This document shows positions 25,665 through 33,884 of a stretch of 64,000 nucleotides of DNA, piece after piece. The position numbers were made by a program, and so were the translations under genes. The stretch is from Microbacterium sp. CSI-V. Lineage in GTDB: Bacteria > Actinomycetota > Actinomycetes > Actinomycetales > Microbacteriaceae. The stretch is from positions 744,001-808,000 of the forward strand of contig NZ_MTQM01000008.1 of the NCBI RefSeq assembly GCF_001984105.1, read 5' to 3'. The notes under the pieces are model-generated. The model did no database searches, was not told where the DNA came from, and saw nothing but the letters and a program-made list of their open reading frames with translations. Numbering within the stretch: position 1 is the first letter of the stretch; each line of letters opens with the position of its first letter.

Positions 25665-27230
25665 ATGTCCGACACCCCCACGATCGCCGTCGTCGGCAGC
25701 GGACCCATCGGCGCCGCCTACGCGCGGGTGCTGCTGGAGTCGCTTCCGCAGGCGCGCGTGATCATGTTCGAAGCCGGGCCACAGGTCACCGAGCGCCCGG
25801 GCGAGAGCGTGCGCAACATCGCCGACCCCGACGAGAAGGCCCGCGCCCGGGAGAGGTCGCAAGGGCCGCAGGCGGGGGAGTTCCGCGACTCGCTCGGCAT
25901 CCCGTCCGGCACGATCGTCGAGGGCATGTTCACGGCGCGCCAGGGCACGCACCTGCTGGACTTCGGCGGCGCAGGGTCGGCGCACGCCCCGAGCTTCCCG
26001 GCGGCGGCCGCCGCCACCAACGTCGGGGGCCAGGGCGCGCACTGGACCTGCGCGATCCCGCGTCCGGCGTTCAGCGAGAAGCTGGACTTCATTCCCGACG
26101 ACGAGTGGGAGGACCTCATCTCGACCGCCGAGGACCTGCTGCACAAGCAGAGCGCGGCTTTCTCGGACTCGCCCGTGGGCGCCGCGATCCGCACGCTCCT
26201 CGACCGCGAGTTCGGGGCCGAGCTCCCCGAGGGCTACGGCGTGAGCACGCTGCCGGTCGCCGGCGATCCGCAGCCCAACGGCACGATGCGGTGGGCCGGG
26301 ACCGATACGGTCCTGGGGCCGCTCATCGAGCCGGGCACCGACACCGCGGGGCGGTTCGAGCTGCGCGACCTCTCGCTCGTGCGGCGCATCGAGCACGACG
26401 ATGCGCGCGTGCGGGGCGTCGTGGTGGAGGACCTGCGCACGCACGAGGAAACGTTCGTCCCGGCGGATGCCGTCGTCGTCGCCGCCGACGCGTTCCGCTC
26501 GCCGCAGCTGCTGTGGGCTTCCGGCATCCGTCCGGCTCCCCTCGGTCGTTACCTCACGGAGCACCACGTCGTCATCGGCACCGTCGTGCTCGACGGGGAG
26601 CGGATGAGCGAGCTCGTGTCCGACGCCGAGCTGCAGGCCGAGCTCGACCGGCGCGCGCTGAACCCCGCCGACCCGGTCGCGGCGGTCAACCGCATCCCGT
26701 TCTCCGAGCCCGACCACCCGTATTCGGCGCAGATCATGTACGCCGAGACCCCGCCGTTCCCTCTCGACCCCGCGCACCCCGCCGCGGGGAACCGCTGGGG
26801 GTACATCAACATGGGCTTCGGCGTGCGGAAGTTCCCGCGCGTCGAGGACGGCGCGACCTTCAGCGACGACGAGCTCGACTACCGCGGGCTGCCGAACTTC
26901 ACGATCGAGTACGCGTTGACCGAGCGGGAGGATGCCGAGATCGCCGAGGCGACCGAGCGGCTGCGGCGCGCGGGCGCGGCGCTCGGCTCGTTCATCGCCG
27001 AGCCGCGGCTGTTGCCGAACGGCTCGAGCCTCCACTTCATGGGGACGATGCGCGCCGGCACCGAGCCCGCAACCTCGGTCGCCGACCCGTACTCCCACGT
27101 GTGGGGGTTCGAGAACCTGTTCGTCGGCGGCAACGGCCTCATCCCCACGGCGAACACGATGAACCCGACGCTCACGAGCGTCGCGATCGCCGTCCGCGGC
27201 GCCCGTCGCCTGGCGGAGGAGCTCGCCTGA
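25665..27230 (+). CDS. GMC-type FAD sugar/C-glycoside oxidase 2
   Basis: A 521-residue paralogue of the oxidase at 657. FAD motif GSGPIGAAYA is at residues 11-20, and the catalytic pair is His457 (SSLHFMG) and Asn500 (MNPTLTS). The two share the ending PTLTSVAxAVRGAR. Start ATG 25665 follows AAGGAGAG. It is 33 bases behind the MFS gene. Two divergent oxidases next to three alpha-beta sets suggest different glycosides or different oxidised positions. It ends beside a type A palindrome. Confidence 0.85.
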   Translation: MSDTPTIAVVGSGPIGAAYARVLLESLPQARVIMFEAGPQVTERPGESVRNIADPDEKARARERSQGPQAGEFRDSLGIPSGTIVEGMFTARQGTHLLDFGGAGSAHAPSFPAAAAATNVGGQGAHWTCAIPRPAFSEKLDFIPDDEWEDLISTAEDLLHKQSAAFSDSPVGAAIRTLLDREFGAELPEGYGVSTLPVAGDPQPNGTMRWAGTDTVLGPLIEPGTDTAGRFELRDLSLVRRIEHDDARVRGVVVEDLRTHEETFVPADAVVVAADAFRSPQLLWASGIRPAPLGRYLTEHHVVIGTVVLDGERMSELVSDAELQAELDRRALNPADPVAAVNRIPFSEPDHPYSAQIMYAETPPFPLDPAHPAAGNRWGYINMGFGVRKFPRVEDGATFSDDELDYRGLPNFTIEYALTEREDAEIAEATERLRRAGAALGSFIAEPRLLPNGSSLHFMGTMRAGTEPATSVADPYSHVWGFENLFVGGNGLIPTANTMNPTLTSVAIAVRGARRLAEELA

Positions 27231-27231
27231 A

Positions 27232-27297
27232 CGCGTGAGTCGCCAGGATTTGTCGCTTCTCTGCCAGCCGAGGCGACAAATCCTGGCGACTCACGCG
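27232..27297. repeat. four-core palindrome, type A copy 3
   Basis: A 66-base element one base after the GMC stop codon. The arms match perfectly over about 25 bases (GTGAGTCGCCAGGATTTGTC and complement). The loop differs from copy 1. It ends five bases before the -10 element of the next gene. Confidence 0.85.
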
Positions 27298-27301
27298 CGG
27301 G

Positions 27302-27307
27302 GATAAT
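27302..27307 (+). promoter_or_regulatory. -10 element GATAAT of a leaderless gene
   Basis: GATAAT lies seven bases before the in-frame GTG at 27315 and overlaps the ATG at 27306, so the ATG is unlikely to be in the mRNA. No ribosome site is present. This decides the start of the following gene. Confidence 0.5.
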
Positions 27308-27314
27308 GGGGCGG

Positions 27315-27704
27315 GTGGAGGCCTGGGAGACGCGCGAGTGGTTCCAGGAGTTCCTCGACGCGCTGAACCGTCACGACGCGGAGGCGCTGCGGGAGTTCCT
27401 CGCCCCCGACGTGCGCCGCGCGCACCTCCCCGCCGGGGCGGATGCGTGGCTCGACGAATACGCCGACCTGGTGCGCGGCTTCCCGGATTGGCAGTGGCGC
27501 CGCATCCAGATCGTCGTCGAGGAGGATCGCCTCGCCGTCCACCTGTGGGGGAGCGGCGCGCACACCGGGATCTTCCGGCACGTGTCGGCGACGCGTCGCC
27601 GCGTCAGCATCGCCTCGTTCGCGATGTACCGGCTCGCGCGCGGGCGCATCGTCGAGGCATCCGGAACCGACGACGCCGAGGCGATCCTCGCCGCAGTGCT
27701 CTGA
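27315..27704 (+). CDS. NTF2/SnoaL-like small protein
   Basis: A 129-residue single-domain protein of the SnoaL-like ester cyclase type (helix REWFQEFLDALNRHDAEALREFLAPD, then the sheet ending RGRIVEASGTDD). This fold binds small hydrophobic ligands. The GTG at 27315 is preferred over the ATG at 27306 because the latter overlaps the -10. It stands alone after the catabolic region, with an 84-base gap to the next gene. Related in fold, but not closely, to the protein at 4840. Confidence 0.72.
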   Translation: MEAWETREWFQEFLDALNRHDAEALREFLAPDVRRAHLPAGADAWLDEYADLVRGFPDWQWRRIQIVVEEDRLAVHLWGSGAHTGIFRHVSATRRRVSIASFAMYRLARGRIVEASGTDDAEAILAAVL

Positions 27705-27788
27705 CCGTCCTCCTGTCAAGCGGCTGGAGCGCCTTTCGGGCATGTGTACTTTCGAAGGGGGACCCTGCCGGGGCGGAAGGAAGCGCGC

Positions 27789-28070
27789 ATGACTGGTGAC
27801 GATCGACCCGGTGCGGGTGTCGTGTGGGCGCGGGTGGAGGACGGATTCCACGTCGCCAGTGCGCGCGGGGTCTTCCTCGGGTACATCGACCGCGAAGCCG
27901 ACGGCAGCTATCTGGCTTACAACGGACGCTCGCGTCTCGTCGGCCGCTTCCCCGGACTGGTCGCCGGGATGGCGGCCGTCGCCCAAGCGCACGCGGATGC
28001 CACGAACGCCGTGCCCGAGATCGAGTTGCGCCAGGTCCCCGACGTCTTCCCCGGGTCGGTGATGCAGTGA
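27789..28070 (+). CDS. hypothetical small protein coupled to BLUF gene
   Basis: A 93-residue soluble protein that I do not recognise. It reads as two short strand pairs (VVWARVEDGFHVASARGVFLG) followed by a helix rich in Ala. The ATG follows GGAAGGA. Its stop codon overlaps the BLUF start by one base, so the two are translated together and probably interact. It could be an output or accessory partner of the light sensor. Function unknown. Confidence 0.7.
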   Translation: MTGDDRPGAGVVWARVEDGFHVASARGVFLGYIDREADGSYLAYNGRSRLVGRFPGLVAGMAAVAQAHADATNAVPEIELRQVPDVFPGSVMQ

Positions 28071-28510
28071 TGACGGACGACCTGTTCTCGCTGACCTACT
28101 CGAGCACCGCCGTCGCCCCGTTCGGTGACGACGAGCTCGCCCGGCTGCTGGAGTCCAGCCGCGTCGCCAACGTCGGCACCGACCTGTCGGGTCTGCTGCT
28201 CTACCGCAGCGGCCGATTCCTGCAGGTGCTCGAGGGTCCCGAATCGGCGGTCCGGGATGCCATCGACCGCATCCGTCGTGACCCCCGTCACCGCGACGTG
28301 CGGATCCTGGTGTCCGAGCCCGTCGAGGAACGCCGGTTCCCCGACTGGACGATGGGCTACGAACCGCTCGGAACGTCGGCGTCGGCACCGCCGGAGGGGT
28401 TCCGCGACAGCTTCGACGACCTGGACTCCGGGGATGCCACGGTGACCGCGCGGGCGCTCGCCGAGCTGACGCTGTGGTTCCGGGTGCGGTCGGGCCGGCG
28501 CGCGGCCTAG
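28070..28510 (+). CDS. BLUF domain blue-light sensor
   Basis: A 146-residue protein with one BLUF domain (about residues 4-97). The flavin hydrogen-bond network is intact: Tyr10, Asn34, Gln52 and Trp93/Met95, with the family segments SGLLLYRSGRFLQVLEG and FPDWTMGY. The chromophore is FAD and blue light changes the Gln hydrogen bonds. The C-terminal 45 residues form only a short helix, so no output enzyme is fused. Such short BLUF proteins act by protein-protein contact; the 93-residue neighbour is the obvious candidate. Confidence 0.87.
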   Translation: MTDDLFSLTYSSTAVAPFGDDELARLLESSRVANVGTDLSGLLLYRSGRFLQVLEGPESAVRDAIDRIRRDPRHRDVRILVSEPVEERRFPDWTMGYEPLGTSASAPPEGFRDSFDDLDSGDATVTARALAELTLWFRVRSGRRAA

Positions 28511-28526
28511 GGGTTCCTCCGCGACC

Positions 28527-29711
28527 TCACCCGAGCCGGGCCGCAGCCGCGTCGAGGCGGGTCTGCATGAGCCGAACGCTTCGCGCGTCGGCACCGTGAT
28601 GCTCGGCGGACCGCGGCAGGGCACCCAGAAGGGGGACGAGCGCGGCGAGGTGAGTTCGAGCCTCGGCGGCGCTCAGCCCGAACATGGAGAGGGCCTCCTT
28701 CGTGAGGAAGGCGCTGACGTCCAGGGTCGTGGTGCCGAACAAAGCGAGCTCATGATCATCTCCGTGGCCGAGGGGTTCGGGGTTCACGTCGAATGCGGGT
28801 GAGAGCGCCCAACCGCCCCCTCGACGGAGGAAGCCGTGGTCGCGCAGGTGATCGTCGAGGTTGCCGACCAGGACGCCGAAGATCGCGCGCCGCCACAACT
28901 GCCGGACGTCCGCGCCGTGGGCGCGCGCGAAATCGGTGAGGTCGAGCCAATCACCCCCGTCGCCGTCCTGGGCCTCGAGTGCCGTCATCGCCGAGATGTA
29001 GGGGATCCGGGTCCCGCCGGCCCCCCGATCGAACCGACGCAGGAACAGGATCGTCCGGACGGTGCCCTCCACCGTGATCTGTTTCGTTCTCCGAGCGGGA
29101 ACGTCGATCCCCCATCGGTCCATCGCGTCGAGCATGGATGCCTCCCAAGCCATGACATTCCAGTCATCGCCGCGCGGTTTGGGGAACTTCGCGAGCCACA
29201 ACTCGTCGCCGAGTCGGACATTGGCCTTGGGCCGTGCCCCGCCCAGGGAGCCGGTCGCCCGGAACAGGCGCCGCAGTGCGACCTCGTCGATGTCTGGATC
29301 GTCGCGTTCGATCTGGTCGGCAACCTGGATGATCTCGGAGAGGTCCGCCTCGGCGGGCACCCCGTCGCCGTCGGCGACGGCCGTCTCGTCGTGCCAGAAG
29401 CGTGTCGCGCCCTGGCGTCCCTCGTCGTTCACTCCCAGCATGAGTGTGAGGTCGTCGAGGCGCCGGCCCGCGGCTCGATTCTGCACCTTTCGTCCCCAGG
29501 TGTCGGGTGCGGAGTCGCTGAACGGGTTCGGCGGCCCGAGGCTCTGCGGGCCCGGGAACAGCCCGAGAGCGGGAACGAGGGCGAAGGCGTCGCGGCGGCG
29601 CAGGTAGTCGGTGTCGTAGACGAACGTCCCCGACGTGCGTGCCCGGTACAGGGTCCCGGCGACGACCTCTTCCCGTCCGAGCGTCGTCGTCACCGTGCAG
29701 CTGTCAGGCAT
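28527..29711 (-). CDS. hipA: HipA-family serine/threonine kinase toxin
   Basis: A 394-residue HipA kinase. The nucleotide segment GSLGGARPK is at 154-162. The catalytic loop GNLDDHLRDH (283-292) holds Asp286, and the metal Asp308 is in SPAFDVN. The N-terminal domain matches HipA N-1 (FVYDTDYL, FPGPQSLGPPNPFSDS). Known HipA proteins phosphorylate glutamyl-tRNA synthetase or other targets and cause growth arrest. The start at 29711 overlaps hipB by eight bases. All key residues are present, so the toxin looks active. Confidence 0.88.
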   Translation of the reverse strand: MPDSCTVTTTLGREEVVAGTLYRARTSGTFVYDTDYLRRRDAFALVPALGLFPGPQSLGPPNPFSDSAPDTWGRKVQNRAAGRRLDDLTLMLGVNDEGRQGATRFWHDETAVADGDGVPAEADLSEIIQVADQIERDDPDIDEVALRRLFRATGSLGGARPKANVRLGDELWLAKFPKPRGDDWNVMAWEASMLDAMDRWGIDVPARRTKQITVEGTVRTILFLRRFDRGAGGTRIPYISAMTALEAQDGDGGDWLDLTDFARAHGADVRQLWRRAIFGVLVGNLDDHLRDHGFLRRGGGWALSPAFDVNPEPLGHGDDHELALFGTTTLDVSAFLTKEALSMFGLSAAEARTHLAALVPLLGALPRSAEHHGADARSVRLMQTRLDAAAARLG

Positions 29712-30012
29712 CGCCGCGGACTCGCACCCGTTGCGGCAGCTTCTCGTCGGCCATCAGCCGTCCGCGCGGAGTCTGGAAGGGATCGGTCGCGGTGACGACG
29801 GCATCCAGCAGGCCGAGGACGCGCAGCACGCGCAAGGCGATCTCCAGCGTCGTGCCCTCGCCGTTCTCGAGCTTGCTGATCGTCTGAGGGCTGACACCTG
29901 CCCGCTCGGCGACCATCTTGGCCGTGAGATTCAGCAGTTTCCGTTGATCGGCCACGTTCTGTCCGATTGTTCGCAGGCCGCGTGTAACGGGGGCCGGGGT
30001 CGGAGTAGACAT
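29704..30012 (-). CDS. hipB: HipB-type HTH antitoxin
   Basis: A 102-residue XRE-family protein. The helix-turn-helix spans about residues 20-60 (TAKMVAERAGVSPQTISKLE). The remainder is a basic tail (LPQRVRVRG). It lies just upstream of hipA with an eight-base overlap, the normal antitoxin-first order. It should bind HipA and repress the operon. A -10 TAAAAT lies six bases before its ATG on the minus strand, so the message is probably leaderless. Confidence 0.87.
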   Translation of the reverse strand: MSTPTPAPVTRGLRTIGQNVADQRKLLNLTAKMVAERAGVSPQTISKLENGEGTTLEIALRVLRVLGLLDAVVTATDPFQTPRGRLMADEKLPQRVRVRGDA

Positions 30013-30073
30013 GAACTGATTTTAGTTCGATGCTTGCAGATCTAAAAGCTTTTAAGATTTGTCATTGCAGATC
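30013..30073 (-). promoter_or_regulatory. hipBA promoter and operator region, A+T-rich
   Basis: The inverted repeat GAACT-N6-AGTTC (30013-30028) covers the -10 (ATTTTA on the + strand, 30019-30024) and touches the hipB start. Upstream lie the near-palindrome ATCTAAAAGCTTTTAAGAT (30040-30058) and a direct repeat TTGCAGATC at 30034 and 30065, 31 bases apart (three helical turns). The stretch is far more A+T-rich than its surroundings. HipB autoregulation through the inverted repeat is the likely reading. Confidence 0.6.
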
Positions 30074-30128
30074 GTAAACGGCTTCGGTATGCGGTGCCGC
30101 GGGGGCAGTCCGCTCCGCCGCTGGATTC

Positions 30129-31151
30129 TCAGTCCCCGCCGTTCTCGCGGAAGGGCACGTGCCGCGCCTGCATCCCGTTCGCGTCGAGGACATGGCCCGC
30201 GCGCTTGTAGACCCGGGGGACGACCCACACGTCCGTGAACGACAGCTGGGGGTAGACCTTGGCCACGCGCTGTTCCAGGTCGTCGAGGTCGGCCAGGTCC
30301 CGCAGCCAGAGGGAGATCGCGAGGTTCGCCGGTCCGGTGACCGAAGCGATGAGGCGCGATTCCGGCAGGAGCCGGAAGGACGTGGCGATCTGCTCGAGAT
30401 TCTCCTGGGGAGCGCGCACCCACAGCATCACCGCGCATTCGTAACCGAGCGCGCGGTGGGCGACGTCGATGCGCCAATGCGCCCAGTCCGCACCCAGCAG
30501 CGTCGTGACCCGTCGGGACACCGCCGCCAGTGAGCCGCCGGTGCGTTCCCGGATCTGGGCGAGTGGACGGCGGACGTCCTCGGCCAGCGCTTCGAGCACG
30601 CTCCACTCCTCCGGGGTCGGCTCCGCCGCGAGGTCGGACGCGGGCTGTGGTCGTCGGGCGGCGATCGCCGCGGTCTGCGCGTCGGTGAGCACGCCCAGGC
30701 GCCACTGCCCGCCTTCTTGGAAGACCCGTCGGACATAGTGCGCGCGCGTGGTCGCGACACCGGGCACGGTGGCGATGCGCGTGCGCACGCAGTGATCGAT
30801 CTCCGCGAGGGAGGCCGCTCCGACGGTGACGTAGACCTGCCGGTCGCCCGAGGTGCCGTGCACGCTGAACACCTCGGGGATCACCGCGAGGGCGTCGACG
30901 GTCTCGTCGAGCCCGGCCGGGTGGCAGAGCACCTCGACGAACGCGAGGGGCTGCCGCCTCCGTCGCTCGAGCGGCATGTAGAAGCAGCTCGACCACACAG
31001 CTCCGCAGTCGGCCAGGCGGCTCCAGCGGCGCGAGAGCGTGCTCGCATCCGACGACAGGATGCCCGACAGCTCGGCCCACGAGGCGCGCGGGTGCAGCTG
31101 GAGCGCGTTAACAATGCGGTAATCCAGCGCGTCGAGCTCGGGGATATCCAT
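30129..31151 (-). CDS. double-domain Lrp/AsnC family regulator
   Basis: A 340-residue protein made of two Lrp-like halves. The first HTH is about residues 5-50 (LDYRIVNALQLHPRASWAELSG), followed by an AsnC-type sensing region. A second HTH is near 190-235, with another sensing domain to the end. Single Lrp proteins are about 150 residues, so this is the fused form common in actinobacteria. GGAAGGAA precedes the ATG; the longer open frame upstream has no ribosome site. It is divergent from the peptide-type ABC operon and probably controls it in response to an amino acid. Confidence 0.82.
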   Translation of the reverse strand: MDIPELDALDYRIVNALQLHPRASWAELSGILSSDASTLSRRWSRLADCGAVWSSCFYMPLERRRRQPLAFVEVLCHPAGLDETVDALAVIPEVFSVHGTSGDRQVYVTVGAASLAEIDHCVRTRIATVPGVATTRAHYVRRVFQEGGQWRLGVLTDAQTAAIAARRPQPASDLAAEPTPEEWSVLEALAEDVRRPLAQIRERTGGSLAAVSRRVTTLLGADWAHWRIDVAHRALGYECAVMLWVRAPQENLEQIATSFRLLPESRLIASVTGPANLAISLWLRDLADLDDLEQRVAKVYPQLSFTDVWVVPRVYKRAGHVLDANGMQARHVPFRENGGD

Positions 31152-31228
31152 GCGCTCGGTTCCTTCCGATCGAACGATTCGTGCGGTCTTGGTCGATGGG
31201 GTCACCGATTCGCGCGGATGCCGCATCA

Positions 31229-31264
31229 TGGACGAAAGTATCCCGAAAACTAATTCTTGTATCC
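31229..31264. promoter_or_regulatory. Lrp-ABC intergenic control region
   Basis: Direct copies of GTATCC at 31238 and 31259 are 21 bases apart, two helical turns, as expected for a multimeric Lrp-type protein. A possible promoter for the ABC operon is TGGACG (31229-31234), 16 bases, TAATTC (31251-31256). This hexamer pair is weak. Confidence 0.4.
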
Positions 31265-31278
31265 AATTTGGAGGAATC

Positions 31279-32838
31279 GTGGCGCGATCGCATCGTCTTC
31301 TCGCATCCACCCTGGCCGTGGTGGGCGTGCTCGCGACCGCCGGCTGCGCGGCGAGCGGGGAGGTGAACGGCGACGGCAGCGATGTGGATACCATCCGCAC
31401 CACGTTGCTCACCGATCCGAGCACCTTCGACCCGGCGCTCTCGCGCGCCACCGACGACTACACGACGGCGCGGCTGCTCTACGACACCCTCCTGCGCCGC
31501 GACGACGGCAACGTGCTCGTGGGCGGGCTCGCGAGCTCGTGGGAGGCCGTCGACGCGAGCAACTACGTCTTCACGCTGCGCGATGACGCGACCTGCTCCG
31601 ACGGATCGCCCCTCACCCCCGATGCGGTCGCCGCGTCCCTCGCGCGATTCCTGGACCCCGAGACGGGTTCGTCGGCGCGCAGCCTGGCCATCGGCGCCGG
31701 GACGGCGACGGTCACCGCGGATGACACGGCCGGTACGGTGACGGTGTCGCTGTCCGAGCCCTGGTCGGACCTCCCCGTGGGGGTCAGCCTGCCGCAGGCC
31801 GGCATCGTGTGCGCTCCCGGCCTGGCGGATCTCGACGGACTCGCGGCGGGGACGGTCGCCGGAGCGACCACGGGCCCCTACACCCTGGCCGCGGCGCAGC
31901 CCGCGGTGTCGTACACCTTCGCGTTGCGCGAGGGCTACAACCAGTGGCCGGAGTTCGCGACGCCTCTCGAGGGCCGCCCGGCCGGCACGGTCGTGCTCAC
32001 GCCCATCGCGGACGACGCCACCGTGGCCACGCAGCTCATGGCGGGAGCGCTCGACCTCGCACCGGTCTTCGGTGACGCCGTGGACCGCATGGAGGGCGTG
32101 ACCGGATTCAGTTCGGTCACGTACACCAACTCCACGAGCTACCTCGTCTTCAACGAGCGCCCCGGCACGATCTTCGCCGACAACCGCGATCTGCGCCTCG
32201 CCGTGGCCCGTGCCATCGACCCCAGTGCGGTCAACGACGTCGTGACGAACGGACGCGGCGAGGTGCTGCACACGCTCGCCTCGAACGCCCTGGCCTGTGT
32301 CGTCGACGACCCGGCGGACGCGATCGTGTACGACGCGGATGCCACGGGCACACTGTCGGGCGTCACCATCCGCCTCATCGGGACCACCGGGTTCGGCGCG
32401 GCCAACGACTACATCGCCGAGGTTCTGCGCGCGCAGGGGGCGACGGTCGAGGTGAACGCGCTGGACAACGCCACCTGGTCCTCCACCACCGGTGCGGGCG
32501 GGTCGGATTGGGACATGACGCTGCAGGGCGACGTGAACATCATGGGCACGCTGCCCTCGTCGCTGCTGCGGGCGATGGGTCCGGTGACGGAGGAGGGCGG
32601 CCGCTCGAAGACGGGCGCGGCGAATGACGCGGGCTACGCGGCCCTGCTGCGGGCGATGAGCGCCACCGACGACACCGAGAAGTGCGCCGCGCTGGGCGAG
32701 GCGCAGGAGAGCATCCTCCAGCGCGTCGACGCCGTACCGCTGGTGAGCACGCCCGGGATCGTCTTCATGGCCGATGGATTCAGCATCCGCGCCTTCGGTG
32801 ACTACCTCGACGTGTCGACGATGCGCATCACCAAGTGA
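31279..32838 (+). CDS. peptide-type ABC transporter substrate-binding lipoprotein
   Basis: A 519-residue SBP_bac_5 family protein. The signal peptide of 22 residues ends in a lipobox (TAG-C, Cys23), so it is anchored outside the membrane. The segment LLTDPSTFDPALSRATDDY is typical of the family's first ligand loop. I chose the GTG at 31279 because GGAGG precedes it and it gives a proper signal peptide. It binds peptides, opines or similar solutes for the permeases downstream. Overlaps the permease frame region closely. Confidence 0.87.
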   Translation: MARSHRLLASTLAVVGVLATAGCAASGEVNGDGSDVDTIRTTLLTDPSTFDPALSRATDDYTTARLLYDTLLRRDDGNVLVGGLASSWEAVDASNYVFTLRDDATCSDGSPLTPDAVAASLARFLDPETGSSARSLAIGAGTATVTADDTAGTVTVSLSEPWSDLPVGVSLPQAGIVCAPGLADLDGLAAGTVAGATTGPYTLAAAQPAVSYTFALREGYNQWPEFATPLEGRPAGTVVLTPIADDATVATQLMAGALDLAPVFGDAVDRMEGVTGFSSVTYTNSTSYLVFNERPGTIFADNRDLRLAVARAIDPSAVNDVVTNGRGEVLHTLASNALACVVDDPADAIVYDADATGTLSGVTIRLIGTTGFGAANDYIAEVLRAQGATVEVNALDNATWSSTTGAGGSDWDMTLQGDVNIMGTLPSSLLRAMGPVTEEGGRSKTGAANDAGYAALLRAMSATDDTEKCAALGEAQESILQRVDAVPLVSTPGIVFMADGFSIRAFGDYLDVSTMRITK

Positions 32839-32855
32839 CGGCGGGGGAGGACACC

Positions 32856-33884
32856 ATGGCACAGCTCGCGCACGCTCGGCCGGCCACAGCGCCGTCGCCA
32901 CGTCGGACCGCGACCTCACCCTGGATCGGGTTCGCCGTACGCCGCGGGGCGGGCCTGGCGGCGACCATCGCTGTGCTGGTCGTGGCGTCCTTCCTCATCG
33001 TCCAGCTCATCCCCGGCGACCCCGCCGTGGCACTGGCCGGTCCCGACGCGACGACCGCGCAGATCGAGGCGCTCCGCTCGCGGCTGCGACTCGACCTGCC
33101 GGTGTGCGAGCAGTTCGCCGTATACGTCGGCGGACTCCTCCAGGGCGATCTCGGACAGTCGTTCATGTACGGGCGCCCGGTCGCGGAGCTGATCGCCGCG
33201 CGCCTCCCCTTCACCGCGGCGATAGCGCTGTCGAGCATCGTCCTCGTGCTGCTCGTCTCGATCCCCCTCGGTCTGACGATCGGTGTGCTCACCCGGGGTG
33301 GACGACGTTCCTGGCTCGACACGGGCTTCGGCGCGGTCACGGGTCTGCTCGACTCGCTCCCCGGCTACATCTTCGCGACGCTCCTGGTCGTGCTCCTCGG
33401 CACCGGGGTGGGTGTCCTGTGGCTTCTCCCGCCGGCATACCTCGCCTCGGCCCCGGTCGCCTCGCTCGTCCTCCCCGTGCTCGCCCTCTCGGTCGGGCCG
33501 ATCTGCATGGTGTCGCGTCTCGTGCGCCGGGAGACGGCGGTGGCGCTGGCCGAGGACTACATGCGCACCGCGCGCGGCTGGCGTCTGGGCACCGCCGCGC
33601 TGTACCTCCGCAACGCGCTCCCGAACCTGCTCACCTCGACCCTGACCCTGAGCGGCCTGATCCTGGGCGGCATGCTCGGGGGCGCCCTCGTCATCGAGAG
33701 CGTCTTCGCGCTTCCGGGCCTCGGTACCGGCATCATCCAGGCCATCCTGAACCGCGACTTCCCCGTCATCCAGGGGATGGTGCTCGTCATCGGCCTCGTC
33801 GCCGCTCTGGTCAACCTGCTCGTCGACGTCCTGCTCGGCATCGTCGACCCGCGCACCCTCGGAGGACGTCATGCAGATTCCTGA
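32856..33884 (+). CDS. ABC transporter permease, DppB type
   Basis: A 342-residue membrane protein with six predicted helices and the DppB signature loop after helix 1 (QLIPGDPAVALAGPDA). The coupling-helix region reads EDYMRTARGWRLGTAALYLRNALPN. The ATG at 32856 follows GGGGGAGG; the GTG at 32835 would overlap the upstream stop but lacks spacing to that site. It should pair with the permease half of the next gene. The stop lies 14 bases inside the next gene. Confidence 0.85.
   Translation: MAQLAHARPATAPSPRRTATSPWIGFAVRRGAGLAATIAVLVVASFLIVQLIPGDPAVALAGPDATTAQIEALRSRLRLDLPVCEQFAVYVGGLLQGDLGQSFMYGRPVAELIAARLPFTAAIALSSIVLVLLVSIPLGLTIGVLTRGGRRSWLDTGFGAVTGLLDSLPGYIFATLLVVLLGTGVGVLWLLPPAYLASAPVASLVLPVLALSVGPICMVSRLVRRETAVALAEDYMRTARGWRLGTAALYLRNALPNLLTSTLTLSGLILGGMLGGALVIESVFALPGLGTGIIQAILNRDFPVIQGMVLVIGLVAALVNLLVDVLLGIVDPRTLGGRHADS

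Noticed and set aside
23922..27098. Minus-strand open frame of about 1058 codons opposite the MFS and GMC genes
   Set aside because: The product is repetitive Arg/Asp/Glu/Gly-rich, has no motif, and lies antisense to two well supported genes; it is a by-product of high G+C codon use.
27306..27314. ATG at 27306 as start of the NTF2-like gene
   Set aside because: It overlaps a good -10 element (GATAAT), so it would probably not be in the transcript; GTG 27315 fits better.
30129..31451. Longer Lrp protein starting upstream of 31151
   Set aside because: The extra 100 residues lack Lrp similarity and would overlap the ABC lipoprotein start on the other strand; GGAAGGAA precedes the Met at 31151.
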